DNA of 43,596 nucleotides from an uncultured Collinsella sp. (GTDB taxonomy: Bacteria; Actinomycetota; Coriobacteriia; Coriobacteriales; Coriobacteriaceae): contig UQPY01000011.1 in the NCBI GenBank assembly GCA_900542965.1, forward strand, positions 1-43,596. The letters are read 5' to 3'. The notes below the pieces were generated by a model. That model did not search any database. It was not told the DNA's origin and saw nothing but the letters and a program-made list of their open reading frames with translations. Positions 23,301-30,638 of this stretch are shown in pieces. Numbering within the stretch: position 1 is the first letter of the stretch; every line of letters starts with the position of its first letter. A program made the position numbers and the translations under genes.

Positions 23301-24712
23301 CGTACGAGACCGCAGACGGTTGCGGCTGCGCACCGTACGCCGTGATCGGCCAGTCCATTGCGGGCTGGGGCGTTATGTCACCAGACGCTACGGTACCCCG
23401 TGCGGTACCGTGGCCACAACATTCGGGCTTTTTGGCAACCGTCAACGAGCAACTGCAGCATATTACTTGGACGCGAGGCGCATCGGCATTTGCAACGCAG
23501 CCCGTGGGTGCCGCAGGCTGTGGTCCGGCATCGTTTAGCGTAAGCAACAACGGCAGGTGCGTGCTCTATGTAGAGAATACCGATGGCAAGGTGGGACAAA
23601 CCTACGACGAAGAAGGCAACCCGGTAGCAGTGATGGGCAAGCACTTCCGCATCTTCGCCAGCACCTTGGCAGGCGATCTGTTCACGGAGCCGTTCGTGAT
23701 GTGCGAGCTGGACCATCCCGTCGATCAGATAACGACATTTTTGACGTCGGGAGGCATGCTCTCCGCGCTCGCCACACACATTGTGAGCGCGGAGAAGAGC
23801 GAGGCAGAGCTGCACGGCATCGAAGTGCCCTTGGTGGCGTGTGCCACTCCGACGGGCGCGGTCGCTACCTCGGGCGCGGTGGTGCCCGGAGCAGCAGGTG
23901 AATCCTTTATGGTCACGGTGCGAAACGACGGCAACACCTTGCTGACCGCCGGCACGATCGATCTGTACCGAGAGGGCTCCAGCCAGCCGTTCTCCAGTGC
24001 ATCCATCGGGTTCGGAGCGAATGCACGAATGGCATCGATCTACGATCCGGAGCTCGCCGAGGATGCTTCGGCCAACGACATGGCACACGTGAAGTACGCG
24101 CTCGAGACGCTGGGCGCACGTTTTGCGACGCACCCGCTGGTTGCCGACAATGGCAACGCCGTGCTGGCACCAGGCTGCACGGCACAGTTCCGCATGAGCT
24201 TCGCCATCCCCGAGAGTTGGAGCGACGAAGTGGGCAAACGCGTAACGCTGTATGCGAAGGCGCGTGATCTGGTGGCGCTCGATCCCGTGACGCTCGAGGA
24301 AATTCGACCGGGCGCAAACTCGGCGCTGGGTGCCGTACTGCACGAGCTTCATGTGCCCGACGCGGCATGCGAGCGCTCAGAAGTTCAGGTCGGCGTATGC
24401 GGCAGCGCGGATACGACAGGACTTCACGACGCCCCGATGACAGCAGACGGCGATGGCGGCTCGAGCGGCGGCGGTACTGACGAGGGCGGCGGCTCCGGCG
24501 GAAGCAGCTCCGGCAGTGGCAAGGACCACGGCAATAACAAGCGCTCCGGAAAAGCGGGCGCGCTTGCGGGCATGGGCGATGCCAACGCTCCCCTCACGGC
24601 AGCCGCCGCAGCACTCGCCGCGGCAGGCGCCGGGCTCGTCGCCTACAGCGCCCGCCGCACGGCGCTCGAAACCGACACCGCCAATGAGGTCAATTCGGAT
24701 AGGCCTCGCTAG
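20345..24712 (+). CDS. Giant exported protein with C-terminal membrane anchor, unknown function
   Basis: This 1455-residue protein begins MLDRRSLLVAGASSLASIML, a twin-arginine-like export signal, with possible cleavage near AEAYADED. Residues 40-130 look like a carboxypeptidase-regulatory or Ig-like fold (TPITGAQVTLTS.., TTDDEGTAIFEI). The middle is long, beta-rich and matches no family I recognise; it has Trp/Gly-rich segments and a few cysteines. Late in the protein a CARDB-like segment, MVTVRNDGNTLLTAGTIDLYREG, is followed by a Gly/Ser-rich linker. The tail is LAGMGD, a hydrophobic helix and arginines, resembling a degenerate LAxTG sortase signal. ATG 20345 follows GGGAGCCAAAG. It is probably displayed on the cell surface. 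Confidence 0.7.
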   Translation: MLDRRSLLVAGASSLASIMLPRVPGSANAFILPFAPAEAYADEDDPFKVLVLSRTMFGVVVVDVANKNTPITGAQVTLTSRYAAGKQLTATTDDEGTAIFEIAPLSEGYVDEATLLDVYDFNGGISISMAGYRDAEIPLARIQGGTAITAPTRPLSDGEPYFRQLTFDEWDIQYADATFMAMPADEAANDQPDTHAFTVQAHLPQGGQATLHINKVMPAAGSSPETVTQIGQVKASASGADNLATFTLEDTFLDAASNLLEEGCKLRFVLDYQGKTYTLSSPMAVVTAPAAKAESGSTTIVPTTMDQEVTPFDFPAAFPGIGGNKFTCWMPSFPILFDFSFAGYVLFGGGYKPVGYMNDSGNPDPEYWKKSPRESGAKQANRYLDEMEGKWNQYKSMSAGSGTDPRNTKLLRHHCTPLFTMDIATQLYGSLAYDWVGKTWGNNNDPAYGNIKALFQVRTDLNWTEQFTLGPVPFFLNVNPWVLAKLALAVGAHTHGSGAAFFKNISLDYSNTSGSFTIQIGLAVTFGAGVAGVASSAVRGAASLTLFIGYEKADGHQLPRLRVGADVDVDVILQFVMFKWTTKAWSGSWPTLLDSWNMSVNNGNQYVLQRSELALGGDTPYTLDACFGTPGNIEAGGVPQFIASATIVTNAELLARAEVKATAVNVAPVVRDWDQAVTRIELEADAESDDTGQIEHFVHALIGNGENAASMYEYTYIGQATNAVADPNANSVGVSEDERGGIKPSSDNVLFTGVLSEAHMKLAMIAGVECLFRIASVRYGDNGRSRLVVHTKANGTWSAPAPVDFPLGFGEGDVERDGIYDYDFDVVEYTDGRGNQDAYVLLVSGERPDGDNTLFDAASTSGILSVVRLRISNGGVRVVSHTSWRSISRGRLQEDGYHCLQCPRITVGKTLVDGRLSGAYLHRRGTTAEKALGSEAEVALECFTLWSDVSGDSLTFRQVLRFPQAPSSIELGEPENINGKMVVPVAYETADGCGCAPYAVIGQSIAGWGVMSPDATVPRAVPWPQHSGFLATVNEQLQHITWTRGASAFATQPVGAAGCGPASFSVSNNGRCVLYVENTDGKVGQTYDEEGNPVAVMGKHFRIFASTLAGDLFTEPFVMCELDHPVDQITTFLTSGGMLSALATHIVSAEKSEAELHGIEVPLVACATPTGAVATSGAVVPGAAGESFMVTVRNDGNTLLTAGTIDLYREGSSQPFSSASIGFGANARMASIYDPELAEDASANDMAHVKYALETLGARFATHPLVADNGNAVLAPGCTAQFRMSFAIPESWSDEVGKRVTLYAKARDLVALDPVTLEEIRPGANSALGAVLHELHVPDAACERSEVQVGVCGSADTTGLHDAPMTADGDGGSSGGGTDEGGGSGGSSSGSGKDHGNNKRSGKAGALAGMGDANAPLTAAAAALAAAGAGLVAYSARRTALETDTANEVNSDRPR

Positions 24713-24760
24713 CTCCTAGTTACTTTTGTGAGAGACGCCGACTCGGCTCATCGAGCACCA

Positions 24761-24796
24761 AATGGGCTGGTTCTGGATACCCAGAGCCAGCCCATT
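24761..24796. terminator. Bidirectional hairpin terminator
   Basis: Arms of 16 bases (24761-24776, 24781-24796; core GGGCTGG) pair with one T-G wobble around ATAC. It lies between the convergent giant-protein and membrane-protein genes. The flank CATCGAGCACCAAA is repeated at the terminator of 25806. Confidence 0.7.
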
Positions 24797-24801
24797 ACGC
24801 A

Positions 24802-25386
24802 TTAGATGTCGTCAGAGGAGTCGAGTTCTGCCTCGAGCTTGGCACGGCGTCTTTTCGCCGTGAAAAACGTTGCGCACAGGGCAGCAAACGTGGCCGCGAA
24901 AATCGTCGCACCGCAGAACACGCCCGTGGCCAGGTTCGCCAACCAAAAGACGCTTTCGAGCGGTACGATCTGCGCCTCAGCGATACAGCGCATTGCGGCA
25001 ATAACAAGCGCGAACGCGGCGCCGCTAAGGCCGCTGACAAGCAGGAAATATCCAACAGGAAGATGCTCGGTTTGCCCAAAACGATTGGTATCGACATAGC
25101 CCTTCCGCGTTTGCAGTCCTGCGCAAATCAACATCACGAGAACGAGCCACAAATACATGGCTGCCTCGAACGGCGTTGCAAAGCCATGCGGCATTTCACT
25201 GGCGTCGCTGTGAACCCACGCAACCTGTCGAGCTATAAACTGGTAGAAAAAGATCATCAACATGCCAAACGAAAGCAGCACGAAACCAATCTTGTAGATC
25301 TTCGCGCTCTCAGCCTCCAGGCGCTCGTCCTTTGGGCCGGCATATTCACGCCACTTTTGCACGAGTTTTAAATCTTCAAATTTCAT
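24802..25386 (-). CDS. Four-helix membrane protein, unknown function
   Basis: This 194-residue protein has a soluble N-terminal part (KLVQKWREYAGPKDERLEAESAKIYKIG), four hydrophobic helices and a charged tail ending RRRAKLEAELDSSDDI. The first 35 residues resemble DUF6773-type membrane proteins that pair with small XRE regulators. Its start lies 9 bases after the stop of such a regulator, so the two form an operon. A role in sensing or modulating the regulator is possible, but no catalytic motif is visible. Terminated by the hairpin at 24761-24796. Confidence 0.65.
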   Translation of the reverse strand: MKFEDLKLVQKWREYAGPKDERLEAESAKIYKIGFVLLSFGMLMIFFYQFIARQVAWVHSDASEMPHGFATPFEAAMYLWLVLVMLICAGLQTRKGYVDTNRFGQTEHLPVGYFLLVSGLSGAAFALVIAAMRCIAEAQIVPLESVFWLANLATGVFCGATIFAATFAALCATFFTAKRRRAKLEAELDSSDDI

Positions 25387-25395
25387 AGCGAACTC

Positions 25396-25626
25396 CTAAA
25401 GAGCGTCAGGGTCGACGTCGTTTTCGTCTTCCCAAAACAAGTCGTTCAACGTAACGCGTAGCGCTTTACAGATTGCCACGCACAAATTGAGCGTGGGGTT
25501 GTAGCCGCCCGCCTCGATCAGGCCGATGGTCTGGCGCGTAACGCCCACGGCCTCGGCCAAGTCAGCTTGCGAAAGGCCAGCCGCCGCGCGCGCCGCCTTC
25601 ATGCGGAGGTTCTTTTTGCCCGGCAT
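25396..25626 (-). CDS. Small XRE-family DNA-binding protein
   Basis: This 76-residue single-domain Cro/CI-type regulator reads MKAARAAAGLSQADLAEAVGVTRQTIGLIEAGGYNPTLNLCVAICKALRVTLNDLFWED. The whole protein is the five-helix fold plus an acidic tail, as in the YozG/YgzD class found with membrane-protein partners. ATG 25626 has GAAAGGA upstream. Three ATGACAGATAT-like motifs in the promoter (25645-25716) suggest it represses its own operon with the downstream membrane protein. Confidence 0.85.
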   Translation of the reverse strand: MPGKKNLRMKAARAAAGLSQADLAEAVGVTRQTIGLIEAGGYNPTLNLCVAICKALRVTLNDLFWEDENDVDPDAL

Positions 25627-25644
25627 GGAGTTCCTTTCGTAGTA

Positions 25645-25716
25645 ATGGACAGATATCCGTTGCAACATGACAGAAATATATTGCATCCATCAGAAGATGT
25701 CAACTATATCTGTCAT
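25645..25716. promoter_or_regulatory. Triple ATGACAGATAT motif upstream of the XRE gene
   Basis: ATGGACAGATAT (25645-25656) and ATGACAGAAATATA (25667-25680) are direct, and TATATCTGTCAT (25705-25716) is inverted. The spacing fits cooperative binding by a small Cro/CI-like dimer. The region is AT-rich and probably contains the operon promoter. Confidence 0.5.
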
Positions 25717-25805
25717 TATGGAAACCATGTTCGTCATCGCGCGCACGGTGCACCGCTGTGCCCGAAACCGCGCGAGGCACTGGCCCTGCTCATCGAGCAC
25801 CAAAA

Positions 25806-25837
25806 AGGGCTGGCCCCGATAACTCGAAGCCAGCCCT
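25806..25837 (-). terminator. Terminator of the lipoprotein gene
   Basis: Perfect 9-base arms (25806-25814 and 25829-25837; GGGCTGG core) and, on the minus strand, a TTTTT run immediately after. It lies 29 bases past the lipoprotein stop codon. It shares arm core and flank with the terminator at 24761. Confidence 0.75.
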
Positions 25838-25866
25838 GAGTCGCCTGACGTGGGAATCGCAGCCCG

Positions 25867-26886
25867 CTACTTGAGCTTCAGCGCCTCCATCATGGGCACG
25901 GCAACGTCCCAGTCAATCTTCCAGCCAATCGACACGCGGACGGTTTCACCCGTTGCGGGAGCCGTCGCAAACAGCGTATGGCCGTTGTCGGGACCGGTAA
26001 AGCGCAGCCACGTTATGCCGTTGTACTCGACCTGGTCGGTTGTTGTCTTCTTGCCATCGTAGACCTGCTCTAGGCTTGCAACCTCTTCCTCCGGCGAGCG
26101 CGGGAAGATGCTGATGTTCAGACGTCCTCCAGTCTCGTCGTGGAAGAAGTCTGCCTTTTCGCGCTCTTCGTCGGACGAATCCAGTGTGTACCCATCGGCG
26201 GCCTCGATGCTGTACGATGCGCAGTCGATGCCCGTTAAATCTGCCTTCTCGCCAGAATCGGCCACGCCGCCGGCCGCCTTGAACTCCTTGGTCTCGCATC
26301 CCGTGGTGTCAAAGTGCATGGCCTCATGATTCTTGGCGGGGGCGTAAGCGTCTACGAACTCGACAGTGATGGGCCCGTAGTACGCCGTCTTGGGCGCCCA
26401 GAAATACACGTACTCAACGGTCTCGCCCGGACCGATATCTGGCCTCTCGGAAAGGTCAATTCCCTTGTGCAGATCATCGGGAGCTTCGCTTGCGACGTAG
26501 TCGAGCACAGCCGCCTTACCGGAAGTAAACAACGGGTCGCCTGCCTCAAGATCGCCCTGGGCAGCATGCACGTTAAAGGAACTGAACGTCCTGTTCTTTG
26601 TGTTGTTGTTGGTAATCTTGATGTGCAGGTAAAAGCCGTCCTGCAGCTTAGCGTCGCCGCGATAGAACGTACCATGGGCTACCGACTCATAGGTTATGCC
26701 AGCCACCTCGACCGTCTGCGACTCATAGGCCTTGGCCTTCTTCTCTACGGGAGCACTGCCACCCGAGTTGCCAGCCGAGCCACTCGGAGCACTACCACCA
26801 CAGCCGGCCACCGTACACGCCAGCACGGCCGAAAGCGTCACGGTGGGAATTCCTAACAGCAGCTTCTTCGTCATGGGCTTCATCAT
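25867..26886 (-). CDS. Exported lipoprotein of unknown function
   Basis: This 339-residue protein has a lipobox ending in VAGC about 30 residues in, then a Gly/Ser linker. A beta-rich region follows (VEVAGITYESVAHGTFYRGDAKLQDGFYLHIKITNNNTKNRTFSSFNVHAAQ) that resembles DUF5067/DUF4352-type extracellular immunoglobulin-like domains. The second half (YSIEAADGYTLDSSDEERE..., YNGITWLRF, ..VRVSIGW) is another beta domain. No enzymatic motif is visible. ATG 26886 has AAAGGAG 8 bases before it; a second ATG follows at once. It is monocistronic with its own terminator. Confidence 0.7.
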   Translation of the reverse strand: MMKPMTKKLLLGIPTVTLSAVLACTVAGCGGSAPSGSAGNSGGSAPVEKKAKAYESQTVEVAGITYESVAHGTFYRGDAKLQDGFYLHIKITNNNTKNRTFSSFNVHAAQGDLEAGDPLFTSGKAAVLDYVASEAPDDLHKGIDLSERPDIGPGETVEYVYFWAPKTAYYGPITVEFVDAYAPAKNHEAMHFDTTGCETKEFKAAGGVADSGEKADLTGIDCASYSIEAADGYTLDSSDEEREKADFFHDETGGRLNISIFPRSPEEEVASLEQVYDGKKTTTDQVEYNGITWLRFTGPDNGHTLFATAPATGETVRVSIGWKIDWDVAVPMMEALKLK

Positions 26887-27233
26887 CCTCACCGCTCCTT
26901 TCGGCTTGCAGCTCATCCGTTGCCCGAGCACCAAGTCGTCCCCGTGGCATCGGCTTCCACTATGAGCGTATGACGAAAAGCAGCACGAGCGAAGTGACCC
27001 GTGGCCCAAATAACGACTTGCCAGCATCCCTTATGGGCCAAAAGGACTCGCGCACGCACGTCCGTGGCCCATAAAACGAGACGCTTGTCCCAATCTTCAA
27101 ACACAAAACCGGAGTGCCGTCGGCGCCAATCAGAGCGTATGATGTCTTCAACGATTTTGGTCAACGGGAACGGATCGTCACCGACGTCCAGGCCGCTCTC
27201 CCAAACCGAACGGCTATTTGGAGGAGACAAAGT

Positions 27234-29054
27234 ATGGAAGAAGCAAAATGCGGACAGACCATCCTGAGCGTAGAGAACCGCTCGGTTATCGCAAGAGCCG
27301 TCGATTCGCCCAAATTTAAAGCGTCGCCCGTCTCCCCCGAGCTCTTGGATTCGTTTAACGATGACCTAACCAGCTTTGTATCGATTCCGTATACCTCTAA
27401 ATCCAGGCTCTCGAGCCTCTATGGACCGGGACACGATGTTATGGCCCTGCTTTGCGCCGACTGGAAAGAAGCATATTTCCAAGGCGCACTCTACATGCGC
27501 GACGCCAGAACGGTCAGCTTCGCCACGCATCTGGAAACGACAAATGGATCGGCCGTTGAGCTGTCAATCACCAAGAATGCACAGGAGGGCCTTCCTTGGT
27601 TTCTCTCGTATGTCCCCATCGCCGACCGTATGAAGCTGCGCCGAGATTTTGAGACCAAGGCCCCAGGCGTCGAAGCCCATACCCAACCTGCTGCAAGCAC
27701 GAGCACGGACACCGATACCCATCCGGTCACAGCCCCGCTGCCCCCGCTCCTAGAACGCAACCTTGAGCATATGCAGCAGACCGAGGACTATCTTGACGGC
27801 CCCGTCCCGCAGGAACTCGTCGAGGAATTCGCATCCTTTGGCAATGAACTCTCGTCGTTTGCATGGACCTCGCAGCGATGGACCGACACGATTATCGAGT
27901 ACGCAAAACGCGACATCGACGTCACGGCCCTTTTGGACCGTGACTGGAAATTCGCCTTCTCCAATCGAATCATCCGCTTCTACGAAGGAAAGGTGATCTT
28001 CCCAATCAGCGTCCTTCGAAACGACGGGGAAACTCCGGTCGAGGTGTCGATCACGCGCGATCGCAAGATGGACCGTCCGGGTGCGCTGCCTTGGCGCGTC
28101 TGCTACGTTGATAACTTTGCCTTCCAAAAGGTACGCGCCGGTCGTGCACTCACCGACTGGGCATATCTGGGCAACATCGACAGCATGATCGAGGGCCTCG
28201 CGGATTATGCCCTGGACGAAAAGTGGGGCTTTGAGCAGGGCGAGGACTCCAAGGACTATTCGATCCTGCGCAGCTACCTCATGTATACCTTCTATCGTCT
28301 TCAGTCCGAACACAAGGTGCTCGAAGATAGCGAAAAGGGAATCGCGGCATTCAACACCGGCCTCGTCGACCCCACTTACGAGGCCATTTATGCCTGCTTC
28401 TCGCCGTCGAGCAACGGATGCCCATGGCGCTTCGAGGCCTTTTGCAAAGCAGGTTCAAAGCAGTGGGGCAAGAAACTCGTTGCGTCGTTCGACCCGCTTC
28501 CACAGCGTGCGTCCTACTTTAAAAAGAAGGAAGACCTACTCTTTGACGGCAACAGGACGCTCCAGCGCGACGTCGACCATATCCTTCTCGACAACATCGA
28601 TCGCCTACCCGAGGCGTTTCTTGCCGAGGAGCTGCGCGGAAGCAGCGATGCGCTCGAAGCGCTGTCGAAGGCAGTTAATGCTGATGACGACGCGACGAAG
28701 AAAGCCGCCTACGACGAGCTGCGCGAAGCCGTTGAGGATAACGCCAAGGTAAAGCGCCGTCTGATCAACAGGCTCGACGATGCCATCGAGCTCGCCCAAA
28801 AGCGCGTTGAGTGGAATTTTAAGACCGCCGTTCCGGCGTTCTACCCCACCAAGAACACCATGAGCCTGCTGCTGCCGCTCGATCTGACCGAAAACGATCA
28901 ACCCGATGTTGCCCTGGTAGTCGAGCTCATGGAGTCCGGCGCCTATATCGGCCAGACAATCCTGACTATGAAGATGGCTTACAACAACGCACGCCTCATC
29001 AGCCGCCCGGACAGCGATTGGCTCAATACTTCGCTGCAAGTTCCGAGCTGCTAA
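27234..29054 (+). CDS. DUF3825 protein with duplicated N-terminal module
   Basis: This 606-residue protein has two modules of about 120 residues that are recognisably alike. The first contains DVMALLCADWKEAYFQGALY...VELSITKNAQEGLPWFLSYV. The second contains DVTALLDRDWKFAFSNRIIR...VEVSITRDRKMDRPGALPWRVCYV. From about residue 300 the DUF3825 domain begins at ALTDWAYLGNIDSMIEGLADYALDEKWGF and runs through the NTGLVDPTYEAIYACF and KQWGKKL motifs. DUF3825 proteins are cytoplasmic, sometimes joined to RNA-binding LOTUS domains, with no proven activity. ATG 27234 follows GAGGAGACAAAGT. A strong terminator follows directly. Confidence 0.75.
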   Translation: MEEAKCGQTILSVENRSVIARAVDSPKFKASPVSPELLDSFNDDLTSFVSIPYTSKSRLSSLYGPGHDVMALLCADWKEAYFQGALYMRDARTVSFATHLETTNGSAVELSITKNAQEGLPWFLSYVPIADRMKLRRDFETKAPGVEAHTQPAASTSTDTDTHPVTAPLPPLLERNLEHMQQTEDYLDGPVPQELVEEFASFGNELSSFAWTSQRWTDTIIEYAKRDIDVTALLDRDWKFAFSNRIIRFYEGKVIFPISVLRNDGETPVEVSITRDRKMDRPGALPWRVCYVDNFAFQKVRAGRALTDWAYLGNIDSMIEGLADYALDEKWGFEQGEDSKDYSILRSYLMYTFYRLQSEHKVLEDSEKGIAAFNTGLVDPTYEAIYACFSPSSNGCPWRFEAFCKAGSKQWGKKLVASFDPLPQRASYFKKKEDLLFDGNRTLQRDVDHILLDNIDRLPEAFLAEELRGSSDALEALSKAVNADDDATKKAAYDELREAVEDNAKVKRRLINRLDDAIELAQKRVEWNFKTAVPAFYPTKNTMSLLLPLDLTENDQPDVALVVELMESGAYIGQTILTMKMAYNNARLISRPDSDWLNTSLQVPSC

Positions 29055-29070
29055 ACCATCCGTCTTTCCC

Positions 29071-29109
29071 GCCCTGTGCTCTACCGAAGAGCGCGGGGCT
29101 TAATTTTTA
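29071..29109 (+). terminator. Intrinsic terminator of the DUF3825 gene
   Basis: A 12-bp stem with two G-T pairs (29071-29082 with 29088-29099) and a 5-base loop is followed by TTAATTTTTA. Confidence 0.8.
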
Positions 29110-29115
29110 TCATTC

Positions 29116-29148
29116 ACTCGGACAGAACCGACTCGGTTTTGTCCGAGT
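29116..29148. terminator. Second hairpin between convergent genes
   Basis: ACTCGGACA (29116-29124) pairs with TGTCCGAGT (29140-29148); an inner AACCG/CGGTT stem extends it. It lies before the end of the minus-strand ATPase gene and probably terminates it. Confidence 0.55.
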
Positions 29149-29176
29149 AAACGCGAGCATAGACTATCACCGCCCG

Positions 29177-30385
29177 CTATTCAACGTCCGACCCCTCCCC
29201 CATCAGCCATTGGGCGATGTCGACCACCTTAATTCCCTCATAATCAACAGCCTCGTGCTTTGTTCGCGCAATGACCATCTTGGGATACGCATCACGTATC
29301 GCAAGCAGGGGCGCCACTTCGCGCTCAAAGGTCTCCTGACGCGAAATGTCATCGCTAACTTGGATATACACGCGTTCATCGCGACGAATTGCCACGAAGT
29401 CGATTTCCTTCCTATAAAGTACACCGACATAGATTTCCCAACCGCGTCTTAGGAGCTCTAAAGCGACCATATTTTCATATACATGCCCGAAGTCGAGTTT
29501 TTTAGTGCCCAGTTTTGCATATCTGATTGCATGATCCGATAAATAGTATTTATCACCCGAAGTGAGGTACTTTTTACCGCCTACGTTATAGCGACGCACT
29601 CGATAGAACGCGAAGGCCTGGCATAAATATCCGAGGTACTGGGCGAGCGTTGCCACGGAAACACGCGTACCAGCAGCGTCCAGCGCGGCCGCAATCCCGT
29701 TAACAGAAGATATGTTACCGATATTGTCCATTAGGAAATCGCATACACGTTCTAGTTGCACTTTGTTACGAACCCCATGCTTTTCTTCCACATCACGCAA
29801 AACCAAGACATCTAGCACGTTCGCGATATATCGATAGCGAGCTCGCTCGCTAGGATACAAATAAGAGCCAGGCATTCCACCCTCTCTTAAATAGCGGTCA
29901 AGCGCTTCGTCTGGGTCATGAATTTCGTGATACGTCGAATACTCAAGCAAGGAAAACGGGAATACTTCGACCTCATATGTCCGCCCGCGAAAAAGTGTCG
30001 CCAAGTCGCTCGAAAGCAAGAAAGCATTGGAGCCAGTAACGTAGATATCGTACTTACCCGATGCATGAAGGCTATTAACCGCTTTTTCGAACCCAACGCA
30101 AGTTTGAACCTCATCGATCATCACAATGTTATCGAGGCCCTCGCAATAGCTTTCCTCAACGTAGCGGTGCAATGCTCGGTAATCCGTTAGCCCCTCGAAT
30201 TCGAGGAGATTGAAATTGATGCGGATAATATTGGCATCGGGGTCGGCCTCACGAATGCGATCGGCAAGAGCTTCCAGTAGAACAGATTTGCCGCACCTAC
30301 GAATGCCGGTAATAACCTTGATGTCCGGCGTTCCTTTGGCGCCAAGAAGCGCTTCCATATATTGAGGACGTTCGATAATCTTCAT
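29177..30385 (-). CDS. AAA ATPase with DUF4143-type C-terminal domain
   Basis: This 402-residue protein has an ATPase domain with Walker A GIRRCGKS (residues 27-34), Walker B IVMIDEVQ and sensor-1 IYVTGSN. A winged-helix stretch follows (ISSVNGIAAALDAAGTRVSVATLAQYLGYL). The C-terminal DUF4143 domain contains YENMVALELLRRGWEIYVGVLYRKEIDFVAIRRDERVYIQVS, whose D..QxS pattern recalls a degraded PD-(D/E)XK nuclease fold. The family is abundant in gut bacteria and is suspected to act in DNA or defence processes, without proof. It is monocistronic. A C-terminal fragment of a related gene is at 42200-42469. Confidence 0.88.
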   Translation of the reverse strand: MKIIERPQYMEALLGAKGTPDIKVITGIRRCGKSVLLEALADRIREADPDANIIRINFNLLEFEGLTDYRALHRYVEESYCEGLDNIVMIDEVQTCVGFEKAVNSLHASGKYDIYVTGSNAFLLSSDLATLFRGRTYEVEVFPFSLLEYSTYHEIHDPDEALDRYLREGGMPGSYLYPSERARYRYIANVLDVLVLRDVEEKHGVRNKVQLERVCDFLMDNIGNISSVNGIAAALDAAGTRVSVATLAQYLGYLCQAFAFYRVRRYNVGGKKYLTSGDKYYLSDHAIRYAKLGTKKLDFGHVYENMVALELLRRGWEIYVGVLYRKEIDFVAIRRDERVYIQVSDDISRQETFEREVAPLLAIRDAYPKMVIARTKHEAVDYEGIKVVDIAQWLMGEGSDVE

Positions 30386-30638
30386 ATCATCACCGTTCTA
30401 TTAAATAAAAGCTCTCCAGAATCGTTTTTATTAAGTATATATGGGATTCAATTAAATGAAATTGAATACTTATTGATTTTATTCAGCCATTTTTCCAAAT
30501 TGGGCAACATCAGTCTATATACTCCGAACGATTGTTCGATGGATTTCGTGTTGGGTGGAATCGCCTACGGGCCGGGCTATGCTACCTTGACTATCTATAC
30601 GACTTAAATGCACAAGAGGAAGCACCAAGAGAGCGAGC
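30386..30638. promoter_or_regulatory. AT-rich divergent promoter region
   Basis: The 253 bases between the AAA ATPase and the topoisomerase genes are markedly AT-rich in the first half and contain an inverted repeat ATTCAATT...AATTGAAT near 30450. A TATATACT sequence near 30515 and TTGACT near 30589 are candidate promoter parts for the topoisomerase operon, but no well-spaced -35/-10 pair could be fixed. Confidence 0.35.

Noticed and set aside
24553..24670. A functional LPxTG or LAxTG sortase signal
   Set aside because: The motif reads LAGMGD; without the Thr, processing cannot be claimed from sequence, so it is reported only as degenerate.
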